Shown one piece after another: positions 43,457-54,186 of a stretch of 64,000 nt of DNA. A program made the translations under genes and the position numbers. Each line of letters opens with the position of its first letter. Within the stretch, counting starts at the first letter, position 1. This stretch comes from Diphasiastrum complanatum. Taxonomy: Eukaryota > Streptophyta > Lycopodiopsida > Lycopodiales > Lycopodiaceae. The DNA lies in NCBI GenBank assembly GCA_029204225.1, contig CM055108.1:21647644-21711643 (forward strand). Direction: 5' to 3'. Under the pieces are notes generated by a model, which was not told the origin of the DNA, did not search any database, and was given only the letters and a program-made list of their open reading frames with translations.

Positions 43457-44301
43457 ATGGAGGATCTACCTCCAAAGGCTACCATTTCAAGAAACTTGCT
43501 TAGTGTAGGACAATTAATGGACAATGGACTAGATGTACATTTCAAGAATGGAGTTTGTTCCATCTTGAAGAATGATAAGTGCATAGCTAGTGGCATTAAG
43601 CAAGGTAGACTTTTCAAGTTGGATGCTAATGTTGCAAGTGAAAGTGTGAACTTGGCTAGGGAGGAGCTAACTCAAGTGGAGCTTTGGCATAAGAGATTAG
43701 GCCATCCTAATCTTCAATCTATGGAGTCAATGGCAAGCAAGGAACTAGCTCTCCTACCAAGAGCTTTCAAGAAGTGTGGAAAGATGTGTGAGGCATGTGG
43801 CCTTGCAAAGTCACACAAGTCTTCTTACAAGAGATCTTCATCAAGATCTCTCTCTCCCTTGGATCTCATACATTCTGATGTACATAGTTTTTCACATGCA
43901 AGTAATGGAGGTGCCTTGATGTACAACTTAGTAGTTCTATCAAAGCACTAAGATGTGATAATGGAGGAGAGTACACCTCCAATAAAATGAAAGACTTTTG
44001 TGAGATCAATGGTATTAAGTTACATTACACTTGTTCCTACACCCCTCAACAAAATGGGGTGGCCGAGAGGAAAAATAGGAGTCTATGTGAGTGTGCAAAG
44101 TCCTTGAGGCTTGATGCATCACTTCTCATCTCATTTTGGGGAGAAGCCATAACATGTGCTAATTATTTGTGTAATAGACTTCCTAGTAGTGCTATAGATG
44201 GGATCTCACCTTATCAAGCCTTGTTTGATAAGAAACCCAATGTAGAAGATTTTAAGATCTTTGGATGTACTTGTTATGTACACATTCCTTTGGAGACTTG
44301 A
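43457..44301 (+). pseudogene. Copia A pre-integrase and integrase with two internal deletions
   Basis: The first piece begins ISRNLLSVGQLMDNG, which normally follows the protease, so knuckle and protease are deleted between ~43490 and this point. LWHKRLGHPNLQSM and CEACGLAKSHKSSY form the HHCC-type pre-integrase zinc region, and LIHSDVHSF carries the first catalytic Asp. The segment holding FIDDFSR-type residues is missing. After a frame change near 43945 the text resumes at ALRCDNGGEYTS and goes on through TPQQNGVAERKNRS, the region of the last catalytic Glu, to FKIFGCTCYVH. The TGA at 44299 fits a CGA-to-TGA change. Confidence 0.88.
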
Positions 44302-46238
44302 AGGAAAGAAGATGCTACCTCCTTCAAAGGAATCTTTGTTGGCTATGGAGAAAATAGCAAGGGATATAGGATATATGATCCTACATCCAAGAAAGTAAAG
44401 GTAAGCAAGGATGTACTTTTTGATGAGTCACAATTTGCTAAGAGCTTGTCAAATGGATCTAACCCATTGTGCATTGAAAATCTTGACAAATCCGAGGAGG
44501 ATCTTGACAAACCCGAGGAGGATCATGACAAACCCGAGGATGGAGATTTGGATCCGAGTCAAAAGAGGCCGAGAAGATCATCAAGGAGCAAGGCCAAGCC
44601 CTCAAGGCTTATCTATGTGGACAAGGGAAAGCAAAAGGAAGGCTCTACATCTTCTATCTCGTACTCTTTTTTAGCTACATTGCTTGAAGAACCATCATCT
44701 TTTGAAGAAGCATATAAATCTAAAGTTTGGAGAGATGCAATGCAAGTAGAGTATGATGCATTGGAAGAGAATCATACTTGGAATCTTGTAAATCTTCCAA
44801 GAGGAAAGAAACCACTTGCATGTAAGTGGATTTATAGAATTTAGTACAATCAAGATGGATCTATTAGTAAGTACAAAGCTAGGCTTGTTGCTAAGGGATT
44901 TCTTCAAATAAAAGGATTGGATTATGAAGAAACATTTGCACCTGTAGCTAAGCTTGTAACTATTAGATTAATCATTTGCATTGCTAATTTATTCAAATGG
45001 GATCTCTACCAAATGGATATGACAAATCCCTTCTTGAATGGCTTCTTAGAAGAGGAAATCTACATGATGCAACCTGAGGGCTTCATCAAGGTTGGTGAGG
45101 AGCAAAAGGTGTGCTACTTAAGGAAGAGCCTATATGACTTGAAGCAAGTACCTAGGGCTTGGTACTCTAGGTTGCATGATTTTCTCTATTCCCTTGGCTT
45201 TGTACTAAGTGCTTATGAACCTTCTTTATATTTCAAATGTAATGAAGGAAAGATCATCATTTTGGTTCTTTATGTTGATGACATCATTATGACAGGAAAT
45301 GATGATGATGGCATAGGCAAAGTAAAAGTTGACTTATCTAGTGAGTTCAAGATGGTAGATCTAGGCTTCCTAAAGTTTATACTTGGGATAGAAGTGTCTA
45401 GAAGTAGCAAGTGTACTTTCATAAGTCAATCTAAGTATGCTACTTCCATTCTTGAAAGATTTGGTATGAAAGATTGTAAGGGGATTGACACCCCTATGGA
45501 GCATGTTGTGAAAGCAACTAATGAAGGTGATGAAACATCCTTTGAGGACGTCACCCTCTTTAGGAAGCTTATAGGCTCTCTAATCTATTTAACCATCACT
45601 AGACCTGACTTAAGTTTTTGTGTAAGCAAGTTGAGTCAAAGTATGCAAGCTCCTTTAGTTCATCATTGGAAAAGTGCCAAGAGAGTACTTAGATATGTTT
45701 CTAGTACTAGATTTTTTGGCATACTTTATGAAGGATCTAACTGGCACTTGAGAGCCTACTCGGATTCAGATTTTGTAGGTAACAAGATGGATAGGAAGTC
45801 CATTAGTGCATTTGCAACATTTCTTTGTGGAGGAGTGATATCTTGGCTTTCCAAAAAGCAAGATACAGTCTCACTATCTTCTTGTGAAGCTGAGTACAAG
45901 GCATTGGCTTCAACAACCAAAGAGCTCCTATGGCTAAGAAGACTCTTGATGGAACTACATGTGCTAGAGGCCGAGGAGATCCCTTACATATTTTGTGACA
46001 ATCAAGCTTCTCAACAAATTGCTTCAAATCCTATCTTCCATGCTAGAACAAAGCATATTGAGATAGCTCACCACTTTGTGAGGAGAAGGTACAATCCAAG
46101 GAAGTGCAACTACATCATGTACCATCATTCGAATGCATAGCTGATATCGTAACCAAACCATTGTCCAAAGATCCATTTTTTAAGTTAAGATATGCTCTTG
46201 GAATTGTAGATAGATGTACACTAGATTTGCCAAGTTAG
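44302..46238 (+). pseudogene. Copia A reverse transcriptase and RNase H
   Basis: The frame runs from the integrase tail (GIFVGYGENSKGYRIYD) through a Pro/Glu/Asp-rich linker to ACKWIYRI. There a TAG (44842-44844) breaks KWIYRI-YNQDG. It continues with DYEETFAPVAKL, QMDMTNPFLNG, LYDLKQVPRAWY, VLYVDDIIMTGND (catalytic), SLIYLTITRPDL and RNase H motifs (AYSDSDFVGN, SSCEAEYKAL, RTKHIEIAHHF). A shift near 46090 puts the true end, CIADIVTKPLSKDP, in another frame with a stop near 46238. It is the longest open pol segment in the window (407 codons). Confidence 0.92.
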
Positions 46239-46251
46239 AAGTGAGGAGGAG

Positions 46252-47044
46252 TGTTGAAAATTGTCACTTCTCACTTGACATTGGTTCATGTAAATATTCA
46301 TCAAACATTAGAATATGTTGATGATCTGTTCACACGTGTGGGGCCTGTTCCCACGTGTGAAAGGATGTACTTTTCATGTTTGTATATATCCAAATTGATT
46401 TTGTATCATAGGCTAGTTAGTGTGAACATGAAATGACTAGTTTTTAGTCAAGTTGACTAGTCACCTACAAATTAGCTTTTCCTTGCATGTGCATGAGTAA
46501 ATGCTCCCACATGGCAAGTGGATGTTCACACATGTGTATATAGTACTAGAAGATAAGAGTTGACCATTTTCCTTAGATCCTATCTTGTATGGAATATTTC
46601 TATATTCTAGGAGACTAGCTTTCTAGATTTTAGTCATATTCTAGAAGGTCAACTATTGGATAAGGATCAAGGATGGATCAAATGGATAGATCTGAGTGAT
46701 GTGGCACTCTTCACACGTGTGAAGGCCTGCTGGACTGTACCAGACTCATGGATGTACTTGATCCATAAAAGGATCATCATTTTGCTAAGAAGATTGATGA
46801 GACTTTTGCACTCTACACTTTTGTGAGATTTCTAGTCATTTGTCTTGTGATTTTTATGTATGATTGCTATCTAGTATCATTGTACTTGTTGTTTCAGGTG
46901 CAGGCCGTACAGTGGACAGTACTCCACACGTGTGAGGCCACTCTCACTAAAAAAATGATGTGTTGATCCATTGCTCTTGCTTAAATCCAAGTGTAGTGAA
47001 TCTAGATCAAGATCTAATGTGTAGAACTTGATAGATTCATTGAT
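46252..47044 (+). repeat. 3' LTR of copia A (about 793 bp) with repeated G-boxes
   Basis: It starts TGTTGAAAATTG right after the polypurine tract and ends near TAGATTCATTGA. It contains CACACGTGTG at 46331-46340, 46712-46721 and 46925-46934, CACGTG at 46352-46357, and the variant CACATGTG near 46529. CACGTG is the G-box bound by plant bZIP and bHLH factors. The last 135 bp are repeated at 42030-42164. Confidence 0.9.
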
Positions 47045-47129
47045 TAAGCAACCAATAACTCTCTATGATTGTAAAGTACAATCATTATTGTCCTAAAAAC
47101 TGTAAAATTTATCAAGAAGAAGGTGCAAA

Positions 47130-48430
47130 AGACCTTGAAAAGACTCGCACAGTTGAAGGGTTCCCAAAAGAACTAGAAAATTATTCGCACAAGGGACCAA
47201 AATGACTCGCACAAACCTGGAAATGACTCGCAGAGGTTTGAAAGGTTCCCAAAAGAACTAGAAAATGACTCACATAGGGGAACAAAGCAAAAAACAAGTC
47301 AAAATGACTCGCACAAGGTTGAAGAATTTCCAAAAGAACTAGAAATGACTCGCACACGGGAACAAAATAACTCGTACAAACCTGGAAATGACTCGCACAG
47401 GGGACCAAAATGACTCACACAAGTTTGAAAGGTTTCCAAAAGAACTAGAAAATGACTCGCACAAATGATTTACACATCCTATTTGCACATGACTGAGTAC
47501 TTCAAAAATGACTCGCGCAAGTCTGAATACTTCAAAAATGACACACAAGATAGTTCGATACTCGCACAAAGGGTAGGCAACTCGCACAAGGTCTTGGCTT
47601 CCCAATACTAGCTTGTGCGAGTATGGTCAACTTTATTTGTGCAAAAATGGTCAATATGGTGAAACTTACCAAAAAACCGTCAAAGAATGACTCGCACACC
47701 TGATTGTCAGCTGAAAAAAGGCGTTTTCCCTCCAAAATAAGGTTGTGTGAGTAGATTTGAGGACACTTTTGACAGTTATTCGAGAAAATTATATTTGATG
47801 GCCATTTCGCCCAAAAATGGCTCACACAAAAATGACTCGCACATCAGATAAAATTGATCAGAATTATCTTCTTGTCCCTAGGGCTGGATGTGCGAATATC
47901 TTACCTCACGATGAATAACCTGTGTGCAAGTAGCTTTTGTCCTACAAAACATACTGGGAGGCCAAAAAATAGAGTTTTAGAGCTAGAAAGCACTAAAATC
48001 TGACTTTTGGCTACTCGCACACTCAATAAATGAGGATCTTAGCTTTTGAAATTGATGGAAACAGGATGTGCGAGTAGGAATTAGGCAAGAAAACTGACTT
48101 TAGGTACTCATGCACTTTTCAAACGTGTAGAGAATGTTGTCAGAGTGCTGAAAAGTACTGGGCGAGTGATTTCTGAGCCGTAATTTCTACAAGGAACCAG
48201 AAAAATAGAGTTTTAGCAATTTTTCAAAAAAAATTGTCTCAAGAAGTACTTGCCCACCTTGAAATGATGGATCTTAACCTTTGCAAGTGCGGAAAATGGG
48301 CTGGACGAGTGGATCTTAGACTGAAATTTTATGAAAAACGGGTTCCATGTGCCTTTTTCATAAAAAGATAGAGATATGTGTAGAGTGAAAAAGAGACATT
48401 TTGTCACTCGCCCAAGCCAAAAAAATGAGG
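47130..48430. repeat. Dispersed TGACTCGCACA word array
   Basis: Between 47143 and 47845 the word ACTCGCACA, mostly as TGACTCGCACA, occurs about 15 times at irregular spacing, with variants (GACTCACAC, AACTCGTAC). From ~47610 on it also appears inverted (TGTGCGAGT) and thins out to ~48410. Longer blocks such as AAAGAACTAGAAAATGACTCGCACA and GGTT(T/C)CC recur, suggesting an original unit of ~60-100 bp. The minus-strand frames full of Cys-Ala-Ser-His-Phe here come from the repeat and are not genes. Confidence 0.8.
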
Positions 48431-49365
48431 CCAAAATGAGTGTTTTCTGAGGCCAAAATGCCAAAAACTTGGCCAAGTCCATTTTTTTTTCAAGATGCCA
48501 TGAAGAACTCTTGAAGCCATCCCCTCCGTCAAAGAGGATCTGTCTAGCGGATCAGTGGATGAGCATGGCCTTAGGAGGGCGATTGTCAGCATAGAATGTA
48601 GTTTGATGAGCGCACTATGCTGTCTGGTTTCTCAAAAGCTATTAGGATTTGCTAACTGCACCAGTGGCGGCCTCAGAGACAATTCTGTAGTGCGATGGAC
48701 TGATTGGGAAGCACATGGTTTGTGGCAATGAGCTACAATTGTGTAGTATGATGATTACGGTTGTGGAACACCTGAAAAATGTCTGATAAATATCTACGAT
48801 GGAAAAGAAATGGGCACAGGCTGAAAAATGATTGTGAAAGGCTTTGAAAAGTGTCTGATTATGCTGGTGATTCTGATGGACGGATTGGAGCTAAAAAAAT
48901 GATGTTGATGGCAGCTGAAAAACGATGGAAAGAGCTGCTACTGAAAACGTTGGCAAAACTGAAACTTTGGAAAGAGCCCCTACTGAAAACACTGGCAGAA
49001 CTGATGGCCTTTGGTGCTCTCCCTTGCTGAAAACGTGGCTATTGCCCTACTGAAAACTCGGAAGGGTTAAAATCAAATGCGACTGAAAACGAGGTTGGGT
49101 GCAAAGAGTCACGAAGTGGCCTAAGCCACCAAGAAGATACCATTGAAATGAGCACAAGGGGATCCTAAGCTTCTGACCTGCTGCAAACAACCAAGAAACA
49201 CAAAAAAGAGCAATAGCATTGGATGTGAGTACACAAAGATGAGCCTTGCAGTAAAACAAGCAAGCAAAAAGCAAGAAACGTTAGCAACCAAGAAGAACAA
49301 TGGCAAGAACACGGCAACGGCGCCAATGTTGGCTTTACAGCATCCCAACCAGCTATGGCTCCAAT
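48431..49365. other. Leader-like DNA with repeated CTGAAAAC words
   Basis: From ~48890 to 49090 the motif CTGAAAAC(G/A)..GGC recurs at least six times, alternating with GGAAAGAGC. No open frame with motifs is seen before the copia gag piece at ~49366. It may be the untranslated leader of copia B; its 5' LTR was not found. Confidence 0.45.
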
Positions 49366-50769
49366 GTTTTATTCAAGATGATGATGCCGTTATGACCTTG
49401 CTTTCTTCTCTTCCAAAGTCATATGAGCACTTTGTGGTGATGATCTCCACACAACCCGACCTTACTCTTGAAAAGGTGATTGGTCACCTACTTCAAGAAG
49501 AAATGCGAAGAAAGACTAGCCGCCTGTCTATCAAAGACAAATCCATGGCTCTATACACCAAGAAGAAAGACTACTCCAAGGGCAAAAATCAAGTGCAACA
49601 GCAATTTAGTAGAAGCCTCAGTGAGCATGGTGGATCGCGCAAGAAGCTCTTCTGTAAATATTTCAAGAGAGCTAATCACGACATCAAGGAGTGTCGTATC
49701 CGGATCTACAACGAGGCAAAGAAGCAGCAACAGCCAGACTCCTCCAATGCAGCGGAATTCAAGGAGCAAGATACACATTTGTTAATGACTTACAGTAGTA
49801 GCAAAGACTATGATAGCTGATACCTGGATAGTGGTGCTACCCAACACATGACCTCTCGCAAGGAATGGTTTATCGAGTATGCAGCTTACAACAAAGATCA
49901 ATTCATCTACCTCGGAGATTCAAGCACCATACGCGTGGAAGGCAAAGGAACAGTCAAGATCACATTCAACAACGATCTATCCATTTGTGTTCCCAGCATC
50001 CTTCACGTTTCTCAGCTATCAAAGAACCTGTTATCAGTCTCTAAGATAACTGATGAGGGCTATATTGTTACTTTCTCATCTGAGTAGTGTACAATATTCA
50101 AGGAAGACACTACTCTGACTACATGCACTAGAGTAAAAAATCTTTATGTACTCTCTAATTCAGTTGCATTAGCTAGTGTCTCTAATGAAAATGTAAACGA
50201 CAGTGTTGTTCTATGGCATAGTCGATTTAGACACGTGAATACAAGATCACTTTCTTATATGCGTTGTAATACCTTAGTCGATGGATTGAATTTCTCTTCT
50301 TCATTAGATAGGAAATCTTTCTTTTGTGAATCATGCATCTATGGAAAACACTCTAGAAGCAAGTTTTCAAAATCACATTCCATCAAAACAAAGCATGTAT
50401 TGGATCTTGTACGTAGCGATCTCTGTGGTCCTATGTCAACTCTGTCATTAGGAGATGCAATCTATTTAATCACTTTCATAGATGATTATTCTAGATGGTC
50501 TACAATCATGTTCATTAAGCAAAAATCTGAAGCCTTTGAATGCTTCAAGAGATTCAAGGCCATGGCTGAGACACAAACGTCTACAAAACTGAAGACACTC
50601 CGAACTTATGGTGGCGACGAATACATCTCTAACGAGATATCCAACTACGTGACTGAACATGGTATTAGAAGACAGTTCACCACTTTTTATTCACCTCAAC
50701 ATAACGGGATTGCAGAAAGGAAGAATCAAACTCTTCTCAACTCAGCCATATCCATGCTACATGAAACAC
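49366..50769 (+). pseudogene. Copia B gag end, protease and integrase, cut by copia C
   Basis: The gag C-terminus (DDDAVMTLLSSLPKSYE, LTLEKVIGHLLQEEMRR) is followed by a defective knuckle (CKYFKRANHDIKEC, second Cys lost). A stop at 49818 precedes the protease YLDSGATQHMTSRKEW, which is intact around DSGA. LSKNLLSVSKI, a stop near 50085, LWHSRFRHVN, CESCIYGKHSRSKF and the integrase core (RSDLCGP, TFIDDYSRWST, TYGGDEYIS, QHNGIAERKNQ) follow. Coding ends at 50769 in MLHET, where the LTR of copia C begins. The same protein resumes at 56329. Confidence 0.92.
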
Positions 50770-51624
50770 TGTCAAAAATGGTGAACTCCCGCAACTTTGT
50801 CTCAGCACGAACAAGAAACGAAGGTTGAACAACAACAATTCACGACAGTCAACGTCCCTTGACTCAAAGCACGAACGATTCGGGAATCATTCGTGAATCG
50901 TAAACACACCTCCAGGACCGCAAATTGCAAAGGGATGCAAAATGAAAGACTACGAAAGAAATAAAAAGAACAAAAGCAAACGGGAGATTACGAAATAAAC
51001 GAAGAGGAATCTTTTGCGTTGCTAGCTGGCAGCTCAATGGGCTTGGAGTAGTAGACTTCACGCCCAGGTGAAACGAGAGGCAACGACGGAGACTAACTGA
51101 TTAGTTGATCAACGTTAACTAGTCTTGTGAATTCTGCGTTTAGCCATCTTGTAAAATCCACAATGTGGAGGTATAAACTATCCTCTCTGGATCAAAAACC
51201 ATGTGCAAAGAGAATAGACAAAATTTTCTGTAAGAGACAGAGACAGAGGTAGTGACTAGAGCAGAATAGAGAAATACTAGAAACAATAGAGCTGTGCATG
51301 AAAGTCGGCCAACGAGCAGAACACATCCAAAGAGCAGAGTGTCATTCCGCCAATGAGCGAGACACTAATGATCTCGCTCTAAAATTAGACTGATAATATA
51401 GTCGCTCTATTAACATGCATCTCCTTGTCTTATGTGGTCTGTCTTGATTGCTCGAATAATATGTGTTCTGTGATGTGCAGTCGAGTGTCTAGGTTCATGT
51501 AAAAGCTTCCGCGCAAAAAAAAATTCAAAGACACAAAATTGTTCGCGAATACAAAAACAAAAATGAAAACGGATCAGTTTCACCTTTGCAAAACCGAACC
51601 CAACAATTTTTCACTTTCGCGACA
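50770..51624 (+). repeat. 5' LTR of copia C (855 bp)
   Basis: It starts TGTCAAAAATGG and ends TTTCGCGACA; the tRNA-Met primer-binding site TGGTATCAGAGC follows immediately. It keeps a ~206-bp internal block (about 51153-51360) absent from the 3' LTR. Confidence 0.93.
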
Positions 51625-51679
51625 TGGTATCAGAGCCCACAGGTTATCACCACTGATATCCCAGCAGTGATTCTTCTAG

Positions 51680-52631
51680 ACAACATAATATGTCTACAAC
51701 AATCCAAACAAGAGTAGCAATCAGTCTTGATGGCACAAATTATAGAATCTAGAAATTCAAAATCAAAACACTTATGAAGGGCGAAGACATCTAGTCGGTA
51801 ACCAAACTCTTAGAGGTGCAGCCTCCAGAGAGAGACCTGAGGAGAGCTGAATGGATTTGAAAACATGAGCGTGCAATGGAGATTATCGTTTCGTCCATAA
51901 ATGAAGATCTATTCATGCAGATTGAAGACTGTGAAAGCAGCCATGCAGCGTGGGAAAGATTAAAGCAGAAGTATGAAGTGAGGGCTGCAGCTTCAATCAT
52001 GCACCTTCACAATTAGCTGCAATCCATACGATGGGATGGCAACCAACTGGATCAGCATGTTGAGAAGATCAGAATGATCTTCGCTCAACTCGCTGCATCA
52101 GAACAGGAGCACCAAGTCCCAGCACCACAATAGCTGATGTACTTCATGAAATCTCTATCGACGTCCTATCAACCGCTGAGAATGTTCATACTGAGTCTAC
52201 CAGATATGACATTTGACAAAGCAGTCAGTCTTGTCGCTGATAAGAGACTGATGAGAGACGAAGGAGAGGGAAGCAGTGATCAAGAGAAGGCTCTCTTCAC
52301 GAAAGGAAAGAAGAAAAACAAGAACAAGCCAAGATTCGAGAAGACGAAGTCCTCGAATCAGCAATCTTCATCCTGCGATCACTGCCACAAACCAGGCCAT
52401 ACGACCAACAAATGCTGGTTCAATCCAGCAATACCTTGCATGCATTGCAAGAAGAAGGGGCATTCTGCATACGATTGCAGATTCAACCCAAAAAGAAAGA
52501 ACAAAGCTGAAAAAACTAATGTTGCAGAGTCATCAAAGGATGCTGACAAAGGTGACGAAGTTTTCACGATACTCGATGAAGCTTCAACGAGCTACACTGA
52601 ACACGACTACGATGTAGTCATTGATTCATGA
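51680..52631 (+). pseudogene. Copia C gag with two zinc knuckles
   Basis: The frame begins with SLDGTNYRI and carries stops at the expected Trp and Gln codons before 52137 (for example TGG-to-TAG after NYRI). It then stays open: gag core (YFMKSLSTSYQPL), Lys-rich segment and two complete CCHC knuckles, CDHCHKPGHTTNKC and CMHCKKKGHSAYDC. It reaches the protease motif, where DSGA reads DS-stop-A because GGA became TGA at 52629-52631. Confidence 0.9.
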
Positions 52632-53860
52632 GCAACATCTCACATCACTTGCAACAAGAAGATCTTGATCAACTTCAGAGAGTTTGAAAACAACAGAACA
52701 ATGATTCTAGGTGATGGGCACAGACACAATGTCAAGGACATCGGTACTCTACAACTATGAATACTGTCAGGCCAAGCAGAGCTGCTAGGAGCACACTATG
52801 TGCCCTCACTCAGAAAAGATCTGCTATCTGTTTTCAAGATGGCATATTTTGACATTCGAGTTTTGTTCAATGGCAACACTTGCCGCATGATCGAAAAGAC
52901 GACAAACAAGTTGCTGACTGTCGGATGCAGAGAAGGAAACCTCTACCAGGCCAAGATGATCAGCACCTCTAATAGCATATTAAATGCATCAGAAAATGAA
53001 GATCAACTCTGGCATAGGAGAATGTATCATCTGAACATGCGGCATGTGTATGACATGAGCAGAAAAGACATAGTCACAGATCTCAAGATTTCAAGACCCA
53101 AAACTAAGTTCTGCGAAGCTTGTCAGAAAGGCAAGCAACATCGGAATCCATTTACACATGAAGGAAGAAGAACCAAGTAAGTTCTTGAGCTCGTCCACTC
53201 TGATGTCTGTGGACCAATGAAGACGGATTCGCTCTCAAGTTCGAGATACTTTCTAACATTCATAGATGATTATAGCCGGATGACCACGATCTACTACTTA
53301 AAGAAGAAATCCGAAGTGTTTGATTCCTTCAAGAAGTTCGTGGCATTTGTAGAGCGACACACCTCAAAAAGGATACAGATCTTAGATCTGACAACGGAGG
53401 TGAATACAAAAACAATGAATTCTCAAGATTCTGCAAAGAACAGGGGACCGAACACCAGTTCACTCCTACATAGACACTAGAATACAATGGTGTTGCAAAA
53501 AGAAGATACGAAGAAGGATCCAGATGCATGATGGCACAGGCTCAATTGCCAGGTCAATTCTGAACTGTGGCAATAGCTGTAGCCGTACACCTGCAGAACA
53601 GATCTACAACGACATCACTGGAAAACAAAACACCATATGAAATCTGGACAAGCAGAAGGTCTGATCTGACATACGTACAAGTGTTTTTATGTGTAGCATA
53701 CAAGCACATTCCAAAAGAAAAAAGAAGCAAGCTCAATGACAAATCAGAGCAAACAATCATGGTGGGCTACTCGAACGGAACATAGGTGTACAGGCTCTAC
53801 AATCCAACACAAAGAAGGTTGTTTCGAACAGAGATGTGAAGTTCGATGAGTCCACATTCT
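52632..53860 (+). pseudogene. Copia C protease and integrase
   Basis: After the stop in the protease active site the frame gives SHITCNKKIL, LRKDLLSVFKM, LWHRRMYHLNMRHV and CEACQKGKQHRNPF. A stop at 53178 precedes LVHSDVCGPM, then FLTFIDDYSRMTTIYYLKKK. A frameshift near 53390 hides the second catalytic Asp region. A second shifted frame from 53567 carries the C-terminal part (HLQNRSTTTSLENKTPYEIW, YKHIPKEKRSKL). All three integrase regions are recognisable but not in one frame. Confidence 0.88.
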
Positions 53861-54186
53861 CTAGACTGAAAGACGAAAGAGACCATGAGATCTTCACACT
53901 GCTTCTCATTCAAAAGGGAGATCGAGGACAGACATCAAATCAGAATGCAGAGCCGCAAACTCCAGAGTACCAGGAAGCAGAGGATCAACCTCACGAATAA
54001 GAAACGTTCGAGCAGCGACGAAATGAACCTAGAAGGTCAACGAGGCAAAGAAGACCTCCAAACCGTTACTCTGACAATCTTCAGTGGAGTGAAGATATGC
54101 AGTTCGAGTACTGCAGCTTCACTGAAGAGCCAACAACATACCAAGAAGCTATCCAGAGTCCAGAGGAAGAATTCTGAAAGCATGCA

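Larger units (their letters stand above)
42030..47044 (+). mobile_element. Copia element A, 5' truncated
   Basis: Order: LTR remnant, tRNA-Met primer-binding site (42167-42178), ~580-bp leader, gag (42758), shortened pre-integrase/integrase, reverse transcriptase, RNase H, polypurine tract (GTGAGGAGGAG, 46241-46251) and full 3' LTR (46252-47044). The order gag, integrase, reverse transcriptase is that of Ty1/copia. The zinc knuckle, protease and the middle of the integrase have been deleted. Without the 5' LTR promoter it cannot be transcribed normally. Confidence 0.9.

Noticed and set aside
47181-47825. Minus-strand frames rich in Cys-Ala-Ser-His-Phe repeats
   Set aside because: They arise from the TGACTCGCACA DNA repeat read backwards; frames shift with repeat spacing and no motif survives.
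47045-49365. 5' LTR of copia B in this stretch
   Set aside because: I looked for a TGTTGGAAATTAAGCC-like start or other matches to 56706-57780 and found only short shared words such as TCGCACAGTT, so no LTR could be supported.
49239-49365. Coding start of copia B gag at the ATG 49239
   Set aside because: The first ~40 codons do not resemble gag; recognisable gag begins near 49366, so the true start was probably lost upstream.
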